A stretch of 64,000 nucleotides of DNA from Melampsora larici-populina 98AG31 (GCF_000204055.1 NW_006768768.1:246150-310149), one strand, 5' to 3'; counted from the first letter of the stretch, positions 23,289 through 33,919 are shown. Made by a program: numbers and translations. Notes: a model not told the origin generated them from the sequence alone.

Positions 23289-24239
23289 TGATAGACCATT
23301 TTATGACAAATCATACTCCCAATCATTTTTCCCTGCCCACTTGGGGAACCCGAATAATGTCTGCAGTGATAATTGATCTCATTTTCTTCTATCGTATTGT
23401 ACATACATTTTATTTCACATGTGAATATAAAAAAATTGTGAATAAAATACCTCGCCTCGTGCCGCTCTGTTGCCCGGATTTTTGACAAAGCGGAGCAAGA
23501 GCGGCACAAAAAGCCGCCACGCTTCCCTACTCATGTAGCGGGTGCTTTCTTAAAGCGGATCGAAAGCGGGTGTCATCTGTAGCGGCAAACCGCGCCACTA
23601 CAAATTTTTGTCCAAAAAGCGGAGCGCTTCAGGCGTTGATACCATTGGATCCCGCTTTGTATTGGACGACTACAACTTCGACGTTAATCTCAATGCCTGT
23701 GATGGGGTTATCGAGATGGTGTGGAATTCACAAGTTCACCATCACACAACCCCTTCGAGAACTTATAATGACAGCCGTGCACAAGTATCTCCGGAGCAGG
23801 CTGAAATAACAAGATTTGCTTGCTCTTGTCAAATTTCCCAAGCGCTGGTTGACCAAATTGATAAAGTGAGGTTTTTGTGTGCAGAGATGGGTGAAGAAGA
23901 CTGGATATCATATCAGTCCTCTGTTTTGACTGGTTACAAGGAACAGGCACATAAAAAGATGAAGGCTTTAGCTGTGAAATTGGGAATATGGCGTGATGAC
24001 TTTTAGTTTCATATTTTTTGTATCTTGCCAACAAAAAATTTAACCCGTTTGTCTCATCATAACCAATCCAAAACGATGGTAGTGTTTTATATTGATCATC
24101 TATATACGTATATAGCTATGTGTTTTCTTATTTGGCCAAGCATATATAATTCTGCTTGCTCTTTCGTGCAGAAACCGGGTGTAATCTGTCTGATTGTGAC
24201 TTCACCATCATACGGATTACTGACAGCCAACTTATAATG

Positions 24240-24830
24240 TGGACGTGTGTGGTGTCCACTACTTCACAGGTGCACACATTAACACGCTCACAAGTTCACA
24301 AACTCACAAACTCACAAACTCACAAACTCACAAGTTTATAACTGCGCCTGTAAAGTTCACAAGTGTGTTTGGGGCCAAGTTCACAAGTAGGGCCTTCACA
24401 AGATCTCAAGTAGTGTCTTCACACTTTCACACGTTCACAAATGATGCCTTAACAAGCTCACACCTTCACAAGGACACTTACGCAGTTGTGGACATGGACA
24501 GCACTTTCACCAGGGCACAAGTAGTGCCTTCACAAGTTCACACGTGCCTTCACAAGTTCACACATTCACCAGTTCACAACGTCACACGTTCACACATTCA
24601 CCACTTGACCTGTACATGTGTACAGTTGTGGACGTGCACAAGCGTACGAGGTCATGTTTTCATGTTCACAAGTTCACCAGTTCACCCGTATTTACAATGG
24701 TAAGCTGAGGTCAAACTTCACACCGCACAAGTTCACAATGTGAACCCAAGCCTTCACAGCTTCACAGCCTCATTTTTGACTACTCATTGACTTCACACTT
24801 TCACAAGGTCACAACCCCATTTCTTTGACA
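24240..24830. repeat. TTCACAA-rich repeat cluster, right
   Basis: Dense GTTCACAA, CTTCACAAG and CTCACAAA motifs; 24297-24340 is a perfect short tandem run of CTCACAAA units. The cluster follows the stop codon of the TET/JBP gene and mirrors the cluster at 9760-10510. Few other words are repeated. 24831-25470 holds nothing I can support. Confidence 0.85.
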
Positions 24831-25752
24831 TTATGGCATGTAACGAACAATACGAGAGAACAATACATTCATAGCTGGGTTTCATAGTGGTCACTGAGTC
24901 CGCTGGACATTCTTTTTGGTCTTAATTTGTCTAATATCATCTTGACTCTATACATCTTTGGAGTTCCTTGTAGACTTTCCCGGTTTCTTCGGCTGTTTTT
25001 GATTTTCAACATACATAGCAAATATTATCCCAAAATCCAATATGTTGATGGTAACAAAACTTGGCCAAAGGACTAAACAAGAGAACAGTCAGTTTAGCAT
25101 TCTACGTAGACTGTGAAGTTCTTACCCGGCGTCATCAGTTTGGCCTGTCAAAGGACTGGTCACAAATAACAAAGGATGGATATGAGTATCCAACTTTCGT
25201 TCTTCCATAGGGGTGTGCCTACTTAGGTCTTGAAGGTCAAAAACAAGTCGGATATGATCGCCAAAGTTCACTCTAAGCTCAGACTTAGGTTTGAGTGTGG
25301 AAGAAAACAGATCACTGTGGCAGATGACTTCATGGTGAAGTCAAACTCCACATCTGTTTCATCTAGTTTTGTTTGTGAGTCTCACCAGGGAATCTTATCC
25401 TTGAGCTGAGCTTTATAAATAACGTTAACATATATATATATATTGGATTTCATGGCTACATACAATAATTTTATTCACTACTGGTTTGCGAACCTGAAGA
25501 TGAAGACTCACTCATTTGTGAATCTTCAGACTCTGAATCACTTTCAATTTCAATGATGAGGGGTTCGCAATCATCTCCACGCATTTCATCACGTCTTTGA
25601 TATCTTTCTTTTCTGAGCTGGCTGGCTAGTATTGAAAAAATTGCCTGGTTGTCTTCATATAAACATGACCATGCCAATGACGCTTCATTTTGTAAGGAGG
25701 TCCATTCTTCAGATAAAGTTGGTATTGGGAGAGAAGGCAATAATTTGAGTTC

Positions 25753-27335
25753 AACGGTGTGGTAATCAAAAGTATTCAAGAGACAAATACACAATTCATT
25801 TTTAGTTTTATTTATTTTATTTTATTCATTTCATTTTATTTTATTATTTTATCATTTTATTTCATCATATTTCATTATATTTCATTTTATTTTTTATATT
25901 TTACATGTTGATTTTTGAGTGTGATGGTTATGTGTAGGGGGTGTAGTGTAAAATGAAGCCAAAAGTCTAAATTATGGGCTTAGAACTTATGTGTAGTTGA
26001 GTGATATATGGGTTATGGGGAGTATACAGGTTTCAAGTTGGAATTTCGAAAATTATGGGTTTTATATGGTTTTATTAAGGTATACAGAATATTATGGGTT
26101 TTTGGGTATGGGTTTGAACAAGGCTGAATTTCAAAAATCCAACAACTCAGACAGATGGTGGTAAACTGGGGTGGTAAACTGAAAAAGCAAACAGGGATCA
26201 CTTTTAAAGATAGATTTATGGGATTATCAAACAACAGCATTGGTAAATTAAACATTACATATGAAAAGGGTGGATTTGAAACTCAAAAATCACTTTCAAA
26301 ATCATAAAAAGTGCTATTTTCAATCATACAACTTTGATTTTGGGGTACCACAGCATCTTATCAGCCTAGAAATAAGTTGGGGAGGGTTATGATTTCGCAT
26401 ATGAACATGGAAAATTAATTATAAACCATATACAACAACATTAATGGTAATATCAGGTGGTAAACTGGGTAAATTCAATTTCGAGTGTTTTCAAATAAAA
26501 TCGGATTTCATTTGAAGGGTACAACCAATAGAGTTAGAGTTTAGCTTGGCTGAGCAAAGTTGTAGAGCGGAAGCAGCCCTTTCTTCCTGTCTATTCAGAC
26601 TTTTGATACAGTCCCTATTTCTCATCTTTTTTTAGGTTTCAAGGGTGAACTGGCGGATTTTTCAGCTTTAGTGGTAAACAGCTCAGTTTTAATGATAAAT
26701 GTGTGCTTGAAAATTTGTCAATGATACATGTGGGTGTGTTGAAGATGTTTATCAATTTTAATTTGGGAGTTGTTCAATGAATTGTGTGTGAAAACGTTGT
26801 TTGAAGGTGGATTTCGAGTTTGAGGGGTGTTTTTGTCTTATCTTCTCTTTTTGTGTGCTGTTGATTTTTCATATAGTCAAGTGTCTTTTTCCCACCTTTT
26901 GTGGCCTTTTAGTTAGCAAAAATAATTACTAGATTTTTAGAATAAGCTTTTATCTTTTATTATTATCATTCAGGTAAAACAACTAATGAGAGTTGGAATT
27001 TTATAATAATAAGACCCTTATTCATCTTTTAATTGATTTCTTGTTGAGTTGTAAGCTCATTTGCTCATTTGGAAGGTGCCTGAGTGCGCCTAGATTGTGC
27101 TATTTTTGAATTTATTGTCCTCTTTTAGCCTGGTTCTTATTAATCCAAAGACTTGAAGGTCTTAAATTTAATTCATCAGTAATCAAAGTCCCTGTTTAAG
27201 AAGGGCATTTCTTTCTTTGTTTGAAGTCTTTCAATTCACCATCTCAAGACTTGTTTCTCTTTTGATTGTGTGTGTTTGTTGATTTGTGTCTTCATTCCTC
27301 CCCTTCTTGGCTCTGCTTTCAGCTGTGTACTGAAA
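25753..27335. mobile_element. 1.6-kb AT-rich insertion inside the OTU gene
   Basis: GAGTTC occurs at both edges (25747-25752 and 27336-27341). Without the intervening 1,583 bases the minus-strand reading joins NHYVSVVEL directly to KLLPSLPIPTLSEEW. The inserted DNA is AT-rich, starts with long ATTTT tracts (25801-25900) and contains several GGTAAACTGG-like words, with no coding region I can support. No inverted termini or TG..CA ends were found, so the class is unknown; an unusually long intron is the alternative. Confidence 0.5.
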
Positions 27336-28728
27336 GAGTTCTACAACGGATACGTAATGGTTAGTGCGGACATGTGCCATCACGATTGGTTTAATTTGAG
27401 GTGGTCGGGGAGCAAAAAATGGGTATGTGGTCGACGTGGCGGTATCTAGTTTGGTATAAAAGAGCACGGGTTGCTGGTAGGTATTGGCAATGAGTGCCAT
27501 TCCACCGGGCATAGGATAGTATAGGTCTGAGCATGCTGTGTTGCGTGGGTTTTGGAGTATCTGGAGGAATCTTGTAATGGTGTAATTTGGGCAGAGTGTT
27601 GGAAGGTGTTGTTCGTACCATTTGTATCTGGATGTGAGCTCAGCTTCCATCTCCTTGCGAATGATTATTCGTTCTTCTTGTGGGCGTCCGAGAGAGATAG
27701 CGATGGAACAAAACATGCATAGACCATCGCCAAGGACATCTGTGACGTTAATTAGGAAGGGGCGTATGTAGGAAGGGAGTTCATCTATACAAGGGATAGG
27801 CTACTATTGTGGGACAGGTCAGCATGGGACAAGTGATCGATTGAGATAATTCATTGACGCATACCTGTTGTGACAAGCTACAACTTGCTGCAGGATCATT
27901 CTCTGGGTATGCGGAGCCTGGTTGCGACTACAAATTATATACATGTTTGAAATTAAATTGGGGATAATTCATTCACAGATCGAAATCAGCAATTAATTGA
28001 GATAAAAACTTACATTAGGAAGTGGAGCTGTGAGATCAAGATCTGAAGGGGATTGTGACATACTATTAGGCTGTGAGGGAAGGCTTGGAATAATGGTAGA
28101 TGGTGGCTGGTCGGTTATTGTAGGCTGGCCTGTAGCGGGAGGTGTTGTAGTAGGTACGTCGTAGGTATCTCCTGATTGACACTTTGCTTTGAGGCGTGCT
28201 GAGACTGGACGCTTGCCGGAACGGGAAGCTGTAGCTGTAGATGTTTCACCATCGACAGGATTGACAGGTTTGGCAGCGGATTTGTGCTTGCCTATGTTTG
28301 TCACAGCGTCTTTTGCAGGTTGGGCTCTGTCTTTGAGTTGAGCTGAGGATCGAGCAGCCGGAGGTTGAGCCGAGGTCTTGCGCTTCTTGTCCTTCTTTGG
28401 ATGAGACGCTGGAGTAGGTTGAATATTTTCAAGTGTCGCTGGTTCATTTTCTTTGTTTTCGTGTCGACCACCTTTCTCTTGGGGCTGTGGTTCTTGTGAG
28501 TTGGATGTATTACGATCGACGTCTCCTACATTTTCAGTTGCATTAGGCGATTCATCTTGTTGTACTTGGTCAGTTACTTTAGGCAATTCATCTCGTTGAG
28601 TAACATTGTTTGGACATTCGAAATCCAAAGGTGGGGGTGTGGAGAATGTGCATGGCTTTTGTGTTTGGGGTGGAGATTTGGGTGTTTTGTCGTTGATGGC
28701 ACGGCCTATGGAAGTGTCGAAAAAAACT

Positions 28729-29230
28729 TCACTGCCAATTGGTGATAAGGTTGAGGTTTTGTCAGCTTCGTCCTCTTTTGGGGCATCGCGTGGTAAGGAA
28801 GGAGGTGGCTCTTCATTGGTCCGGTCCTAAGGAAGAGCAAGGAGGTGTTAGAATCATCCAAAATCAATTTGATCCACGATTGAAAGTGTCATATGCTCAC
28901 CTTTGCAGTCGAAGTGGGAGGTAACAATTCAGGTACTGGTGATCTTTCGATTCGAGGGGAAGATTTTTCAGTGAGGGTAGCAGCTTCTGGATGATGATGA
29001 TGATGTATGTTAGCTGATTCACTGCCAATTGGTGATGTCGTTGAGGTTTTGTCAGCTTTGTCCTTCTTTAGGGGGTCACGTGGTAAGGATGGAGGTGGCT
29101 CTTCGTTGGTCTAATGCAGAGAAAGGAGGTGTTAGAATGATCCGACATCAATTCATGTCACGATTAAAAGTGAGATATGCTCACATTTGTAGTCAGAGTG
29201 GGAGGTAACAAGTCAGGTACTGATGATCTT
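28729..29230 (-). repeat. Tandem duplication of an exon-intron unit (290 bp) in the OTU gene
   Basis: TCACTGCCAATTGGTGAT starts two ~200-bp blocks at 28729 and 29019. Each block contains coding sequence (EEPPPSLPRD, KTST.SPIGSE), an intron of about 70 bases and the next splice donor region. Both copies keep splice sites, so the duplication lengthened the Ser/Pro-rich linker by one exon. Confidence 0.8.
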
Positions 29231-30606
29231 GCTATAACGATTTGAGGGGAAGGTTTGTTGGTGTTTGTAGCAGCTTCGGGGTGATGATGTATGATAACTG
29301 ATGAGGCGTTGATTTTGCTGGACTTTGGTTTGTGTGTGTTAGTAAGGTCTTTCTCGTGAGGGTCAAGAGTGTGTTTGGGCGTGTTCAAATGGTCATTTGT
29401 GATTGTGTTCAATTCGGCAAGGTCTAATTCCTGCTGAAAACTATCAAGGAGTGAGTTGCGGGTAGCTTTGTCTAACCTTTGCATGTGTGTCATGAATAAG
29501 TTCATCTGCTCAAACATGGTTGGGGCGATTTGTGCAATTGGGGCAGCTGGGGCGATGTGTACAGTTGGGGCAGCTGGGGCAATGTGTACAGTTGGAACAG
29601 TTAGAACAGCTGGAGCAATTGGTGTAGCTGGAGTTGTGATCAATGGAGGGGGAGACTCGATGATGATAGCTTCTGATTTAGGTTGGTCTCGGCGTCGAAC
29701 GGAAGGTCGCTTATGGATAGGTTGGTGATCATGACGAGGTTCATGGACTGTAAATGTGCATGGGGCATTTTTGGAGGTGCGAGTGGCTTGAGCGTAGAAT
29801 GGGCATGTACCAGGTGATGTTTTATGTCGAGTCCGGCCTTTGAAACATTTGAAATCTACATGGGTTGGGCGGGAATCAAGAATTGAGATGGTGTAGCCTA
29901 GCGAGACGGTATGTTTATCAAGGTTTTTGATGAGATCTTTGATGTTCTGAAAAAATCCAGGTGGTGGTGGTGGTAAATTCATGTTCAAAGGAGGTATGAG
30001 CTGCTGAGTGCTAGGGGGGTGATCATGATGAGAGTTATGAATGGTAAGTGTCCATTCTTCTGATTCTGAGTCTAACTCGCATGTTGCTTTAGCGTAAAAG
30101 GGACAGGTTCCTGGATTCTCTTTGTCCTGGTATTGACCTTCATAGCACCTGTAATCAATGCACGTGCGGACGAGAATCAAAGATCGAGATTCAGTAGCCC
30201 CGGTGAAGGGTATGTTGGTTACTGTGAGAGGTCACCTGATATTGATCCTTGGGCCCTGTCGGCGGTCATGGGAGGGGGGCGCTACCGGTAGAAGCTGCGG
30301 TATCGGTTTCTTGTTGGCTGGGATCCTTTGGTTCCGGGGTTGTTTGTTGGGTCTTGAGTGGGTGGATTGGGATTCATATTGGATGAGAAAGGTATGGTAT
30401 GTTGGTGGCGTATGGTATCTAGTGTTGTGAAGTATCTTGATATTGAGGTCGATCGAATGCCTGCCATTGTGAAGTTGTTAGCAGGTGAGTAGATTATCTA
30501 TGCATGCGATTATACAGGTATAGCTTTTGTAGCATATGTAGAAGTGGTTTGTGAAGTTGAGCTTGTGACCGGTTTGTGAGCATAGAAGTTGTTTGTGAAG
30601 TTGTGT

Positions 30607-30840
30607 GGTGAATTTGTGAATTTGTGTATCTGAGGTTGAGTGCGTCTAAGCCATTGTGAGCTTGTGAGTGGCTTGTGAACGGTTTGTGAGCGTGAAGTTG
30701 GGGGGAGCTTATGCTATTTAGATGACGCCAGATGCATCCCATGCATCTGGGATACATCTGGCAGTGCAAACGGAGAGACTGGGATGATACAACGTGCTGT
30801 ATCTTCGGGTCGGGGCCGAAGTTTTAGTGTACACGAGGTG
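30607..30840 (-). repeat. Right terminal inverted repeat of KDZ element
   Basis: Reverse complement of 7002-7235, with the same CAGATGCATCCCATGCATCT palindrome and TTGTGAG/CTTGTGA motifs internally. It ends CGAGGTG, followed at once by the target duplication. Confidence 0.92.
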
Positions 30841-30848
30841 TATCCTGT
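30841..30848. repeat. Right 8-bp target-site duplication of the KDZ element
   Basis: TATCCTGT, identical to 6994-7001. Confidence 0.93.
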
Positions 30849-31319
30849 GCCTCATCTAACCAGCATCTACCTGTACTTTTGTACTGCATCCATTTAGATT
30901 TAAGCCTTCAGCCGCTTGAAACCAAGCCAGACCCCGTGTCCAGTGTTGCCAGTCCAGAAGCTACGATCCAGCCTCTAGCCACAACCATAGATTTTGATGC
31001 CGAGATACCTCAGATTGGGAAAGATGATAAAGAACATGAAAATACTGAAAGTATGTCTCCCAGATACAAACTTTTATTAGGTATCAAGCTCTCGCACTGA
31101 TCAAGCTCCATGCAACATAGTTACCAATCTTTGCACCAAAGTTGATGAACTCAATGAGCAAATCTTACATTTTGATGAAAGAATTGGCCAAATCGAAGAT
31201 GATTTGAAAGAGATACTGAGTTCATTGGTCCCTCTGATTGCATTGCAAGAGTGTGAAATCAGCAAAAACTCAGACTCGGAATCAGCCTTGGTATCCAAGG
31301 AAGAAAGCCTTGACAAGTA
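30849..31319 (+). pseudogene. 3' part of the gene interrupted by the KDZ element
   Basis: A plus-strand exon-like piece reads LQPLETKPDPVSSVASPEAT and ATTIDFDAEIPQIGKDDKEH to a GT donor near 31050; a 70-base intron-like gap precedes VTNLCTKVDELNEQILHFDE and IGQIEDDLKEILSSLVPLIA, a coiled coil, ending in a Ser/Glu-rich tail and TAA 31317-31319. It continues, on the same strand, the coding region that stops at 7001 on the other side of the KDZ element. Product unknown; probably a transposon accessory protein. Confidence 0.4.
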
Positions 31320-31810
31320 AAATGAGGTCATACACAAGAGGAGGGAAGATAAGGATCTGATTAGTCAAACCAAAAACTCAGTTGGTGTAAAAACAGGAAA
31401 CAATGCACAACACGAGATCATAATCAAGAAAATATTTCAATTTTGTTTTATTCGGCATGTTTACTAAATCTGATCTGTAATTCAAGCTTTTTATACTCTT
31501 TGGTCTTGTTGGCTCTAAATGTTCAGTAGTCAAACTAAAAGAATTTGAGTTGAGAAACCACTAAAAACCTTCTTTCCATAATCCATTAAAAAAAATTGAC
31601 ATTATGCTTCCTTCAAAGGAAAGTGTTTATTTATTTGCCTAGGTTTTCTTGTGAACTTGTTCTCAACAACAAACCTGTGAATCTGTACTGTATCAAAAGT
31701 GTTTTCTTTTCCCACATGAGAAAGTGGGCAAAGGAAGTGGAAAAAGAAAACCACAAGTGAGTTTTGTTTGCCCAACTTGGTTTTCTATGCCTGCGGGTAA
31801 AGATGAACTT

Positions 31811-32405
31811 TCATGTAGTGACATGATTGAAACCTGCTAGAGTGAACTGGTGAAAATGGTCTTCCAGTAAAGAAACGGAGTAATCAGGATTGGTAGATAT
31901 GAAAAATTTCAAAATATGAAGTATATTGAAGAACATACTGCAATCATACTCATTCACGCTTCTCTCTCTTGCTTTCTGAGCAGCTGCCAGTACTTGAGAA
32001 TCAACAGACTGCTGTTGATTGTTGTTCATCAAAGTCTCGGTTCTTGAATCGGTCATAGGGTTCAAGCCGCCATGACTATCAGTGCATTCAACTATATTGC
32101 TGGATGATGTGTTGTTTTGAGACGAATGCTGGGTTACCAAGTGGGAGGTCAAGGTCAGTTGATCAAAATCAGATATGATGTTATCCTTTGGCCTTGTTGG
32201 ATCTTGATCACCCCCCAACGCAGACACTGATTGAATCCGACTGTGTTTGTCAGCACGCTCGTGTGCTTCCCTTGTGGCTGGAACCACTTCTATGCCTTGG
32301 TGTGAAATACCCATTGCATCAATATAAATACCCTTGTAGCAGCCCGACGTTTGGCAGCGGCAGACTACCCTCCGGGGATCAGGCTTAAACTTTGGCAATG
32401 ACATT
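31811..32405 (-). pseudogene. Tnp2-like N-terminal zinc-knuckle fragment
   Basis: From ATG at 32405 the minus strand reads MSLPKFKPDPRRVVCRCQTS, CYKGIYIDAMGISHQGIEVV and PATREAHERADKH, a C-x-C-x4-C pattern with a following TxxxH that I associate with the N-terminus of rust Tnp2 transposases. A polar Ser/Asn/Gln-rich region follows to the stop at 31811. The Tnp2 catalytic core is absent here. The core at 3055-5519 lacks exactly this part and lies in the same orientation across the KDZ insertion, so they may once have been one gene; the plus-strand gene between them argues against that. Confidence 0.45.
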
Positions 32406-32558
32406 GCCTGTGCGGATCTCTGAAAAACGAAGATTGTACAAGGCAATTTTTTGGCTAGGAAAAAGTTTACACGTGGAAGGGAATCAACTTGAAAGTTTTG
32501 GTAGTATTTGTTTGCATGGGACTACAAAGTAGAATACAAAGAATATATATGAAAAATG

Positions 32559-33919
32559 TTAAGACTGATGAAATACAAGTACAAGATCTTTATCTGCACA
32601 TAAAATATGTTTGATACCACACAGCTTTATCTCCAAGCCATACCAGAGATACCCTGACACATCCGTACAAACATCACTGAATGCAAGCCTCACAATTGCT
32701 TGGATATGATGATTGATCCGTACAAGAGCCACTATGAGCCTGAGATGATATAGAAAAGCTTCTTGACAGTTCTTGAAACCCCTGTTGCGGGCGACATATT
32801 CTAGATTTGAAACATAACTTTCATATATTGTGTTCTGAAGAGGAAAGTATGCTTGCCTAAATCCTGCATTCAACGGATTGTTATAACACCAAATTAGCTG
32901 CTGTAAGTATTCATTGACACATGTAAGACGAAATATCGATGAAACTCACACAATTATTTGAGTTTAGGCCTTGTTTTCTTTTGAGGCACCCGTTTTGGCG
33001 TCCTCGTCATCAAGCAAGTCAACATTAATCCAGTAGTGATATCCTGGGACAAGTATTTCTTGGCTGTATTTGTTTTGAGGTTCTTCTAATAAGAATAAAC
33101 AGTAGAGACCAATGTAATTAGGTAGGCGGAGTACCGGATAATTCAAGAATACTTCTGGATGTTAGGCTTCAAGGGCATGTTGGATTGCCTGGATGCCAAG
33201 TTTTGGAACAAAATGTGACTTGACAGTGCGGGGTTGGCGAGTGAAGTCTGAATTGCGAGGCAGGTTGAGATTTGGATTGACATACAAGCACCTTTTCCTT
33301 CAAAGCTCCCAAAGAGATTGTGACACAGGGATGATATTTGTGGATAGTACTGGCAAGCATAGCAATAGTAGTGCCTCTGTGAAGTGGATCGAAATCAATG
33401 CCGTCATCAGTGTCCATATCAGATTTGGGGGGTGGAGGAGCTGGGTTACAAAAAAGGAACAACTGCGGCAGTAAGTCCTCTTTGAATTTTGCCGTCAGTA
33501 GAGGGTTCTTGTCAGATGGACAAGAAGTCGTGTTGGGATTGAAATGATATAATATGTTGTAGATTTCCAGTTTTGTCAATTTGTATGTACTGTTGGTCTC
33601 CCAGTCATGCTGAAGAAACGGTCGAAGGTCTGAATCAAGCTGTTGGACTTTCTTGTACAAAGGATGCTGGGTAATATCAGCATTACGCTTTGCAGAAAAG
33701 CTAGTAGTACCCATTGGAGATGGCGAAGGGTTAGACTTTTGGCGTGATGAAGTCGGATCTTTTGGTGAGGTGATCTCTCCGTGGGCTGATACAAGATTGG
33801 GCTTCCCTTTGGCAGCCATACTTCCACTGAGCTTGAGTTGAGATTTTGCAGCCCCCCGCAGGAAGCTTTCTTGCATTTGGTGGCATCGTCGATTGGAGGA
33901 AAATGATGAAGTATACCAA
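32559..33919 (-). pseudogene. Unknown multi-exon protein, degenerate
   Basis: Minus-strand pieces read as one protein: QESFLRGAAKSQLKLSGSMA, SAKRNADITQHPLYKKVQQL, YKLTKLEIYNILYHFNPN, then MLASTIHKYHPCVTISLGAL up to about 33290. After a GT-AG gap (~33243-33290) follow HFVPKLGIQAIQHALEA, a stop, EVFLNYPVLRLPNYIGLYCL and PGYHYWINVDLLDDEDA to 32964, and finally NAGFRQAYFPLQNTIYESYV and SNLEYVARNRGFKNCQEAFL in 32873-32559. No family recognised. It is next to the Tnp2-like fragment on the same strand, so it may belong to the same element. Confidence 0.4.

Larger units (their letters stand above)
18428..23637 (+). mobile_element. hAT-family DNA transposon nested in the TET/JBP gene
   Basis: TGATACCAT occurs at 18419-18427 and 23637-23645, giving the 8-bp duplication GATACCAT typical of hAT insertions. 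The termini are short (CAACG at the left, CGTT(G) at the right) and both subterminal regions are dense in GCGG motifs (18441-18600 and 23470-23630). The interior holds an intact hAT transposase gene. At 5.2 kb it has the size of an autonomous copy. It is the youngest large insertion in the window, judging from its intact frame. Confidence 0.9.
17527..24006 (+). pseudogene. TET/JBP-like 2-oxoglutarate/Fe(II) dioxygenase, split by a hAT transposon
   Basis: Coding parts are 17527-17992 and 18052-18427 (59-bp GT-AG intron between), then 23646-24006 after the hAT. Removing the hAT and one 8-bp duplication gives 1,203 bases, exactly 401 codons. Family features: a basic start (MGKPKYKSPSTKKSRLNCS), RRFGQPRFSLSYGTVVCLDL, a long helical insert, and the double-stranded beta-helix with an HxD iron motif (NKKHKDRDASKYAFGFFG), distal histidine in WNSQVHHHTTPSR, and a C-terminal Cys pair (FACSCQISQALVDQ). 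By family knowledge such enzymes oxidise 5-methylcytosine (or thymine); substrate here is inference. One in-frame TGA (17656-17658, where CGA would keep the frame open) is the only internal stop I see. It lies inside the KDZ element, head to head with the transposase. Confidence 0.75.
25471..30430 (-). pseudogene. Two GCM1/FAR1-like zinc domains plus OTU protease, interrupted and degenerate
   Basis: Reading right to left: a zinc domain with DYRCYEGQ, PGTCPFYAKAT and NSHHDH (30150-29990), a second copy with DFKCFKGR, PGTCPFYAQAT and EPRHDH (29860-29730), an Ala/Pro/Ile-rich linker, then Ser/Pro-rich exons (about 29113-28903, 28829-28019 and 27928-27862). The OTU domain follows: VLGDGLCMFCSIAISLGR (catalytic Asp and Cys, about 27755-27690) and MAHVRTNHYVSVVEL with the catalytic His near 27365. 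The C-terminus, LKLLPSLPIPTLSEEW to an acidic Ser/Glu tail, resumes at 25746 after a 1.6-kb insertion. By family, OTU enzymes cleave ubiquitin and the zinc domain binds DNA, so a chromatin deubiquitinase is a reasonable inference. The N-terminus has a stop and a frame shift near 30170-30230. It lies just inside the right TIR and points inward. Confidence 0.7.
7002..30840. mobile_element. 23.8-kb KDZ-type DNA transposon carrying TET/JBP and OTU genes
   Basis: The element is bounded by ~230-bp terminal inverted repeats (both begin CACCTCGTGTACACTAAAAC) and an exact 8-bp duplication. Inside are a KDZ transposase (-, 10552-14168), a conserved element protein (+, 7477-9484), a TET/JBP-like dioxygenase (+, 17527-24006) and a zinc-domain/OTU-protease gene (-, 25471-30430). 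Fungal TET/JBP genes are known to associate with KDZ transposons; here the two lie between one pair of ends, which ties the cargo to the mobile unit. About 5.2 kb is a nested hAT transposon and about 1.6 kb another insertion, so the element was near 17 kb when it landed. TIR arms differ at roughly 20 of 230 positions by eye, and the transposase has many stops, so this copy is not autonomous. Confidence 0.9.

Noticed and set aside
23270..23509. Overlapping frames at 23261-23509 on both strands
   Set aside because: They overlap the right arm of the MITE and the GCGG-rich hAT end, without protein-like features.
24297..24340. Possible CRISPR-like short repeat run (CTCACAAA units)
   Set aside because: Units are contiguous without spacers, and the genome is eukaryotic; it is a simple tandem repeat within the TTCACAA cluster.
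25801..25900. ATTTT tract as a possible replication origin or matrix attachment site
   Set aside because: AT richness alone is not evidence; it lies within an inserted segment.
29456..29728. Plus-strand frame with repeated GAAGAMCTVG text
   Set aside because: It is the antisense shadow of the Ala/Pro/Ile-rich linker of the zinc-domain/OTU gene.
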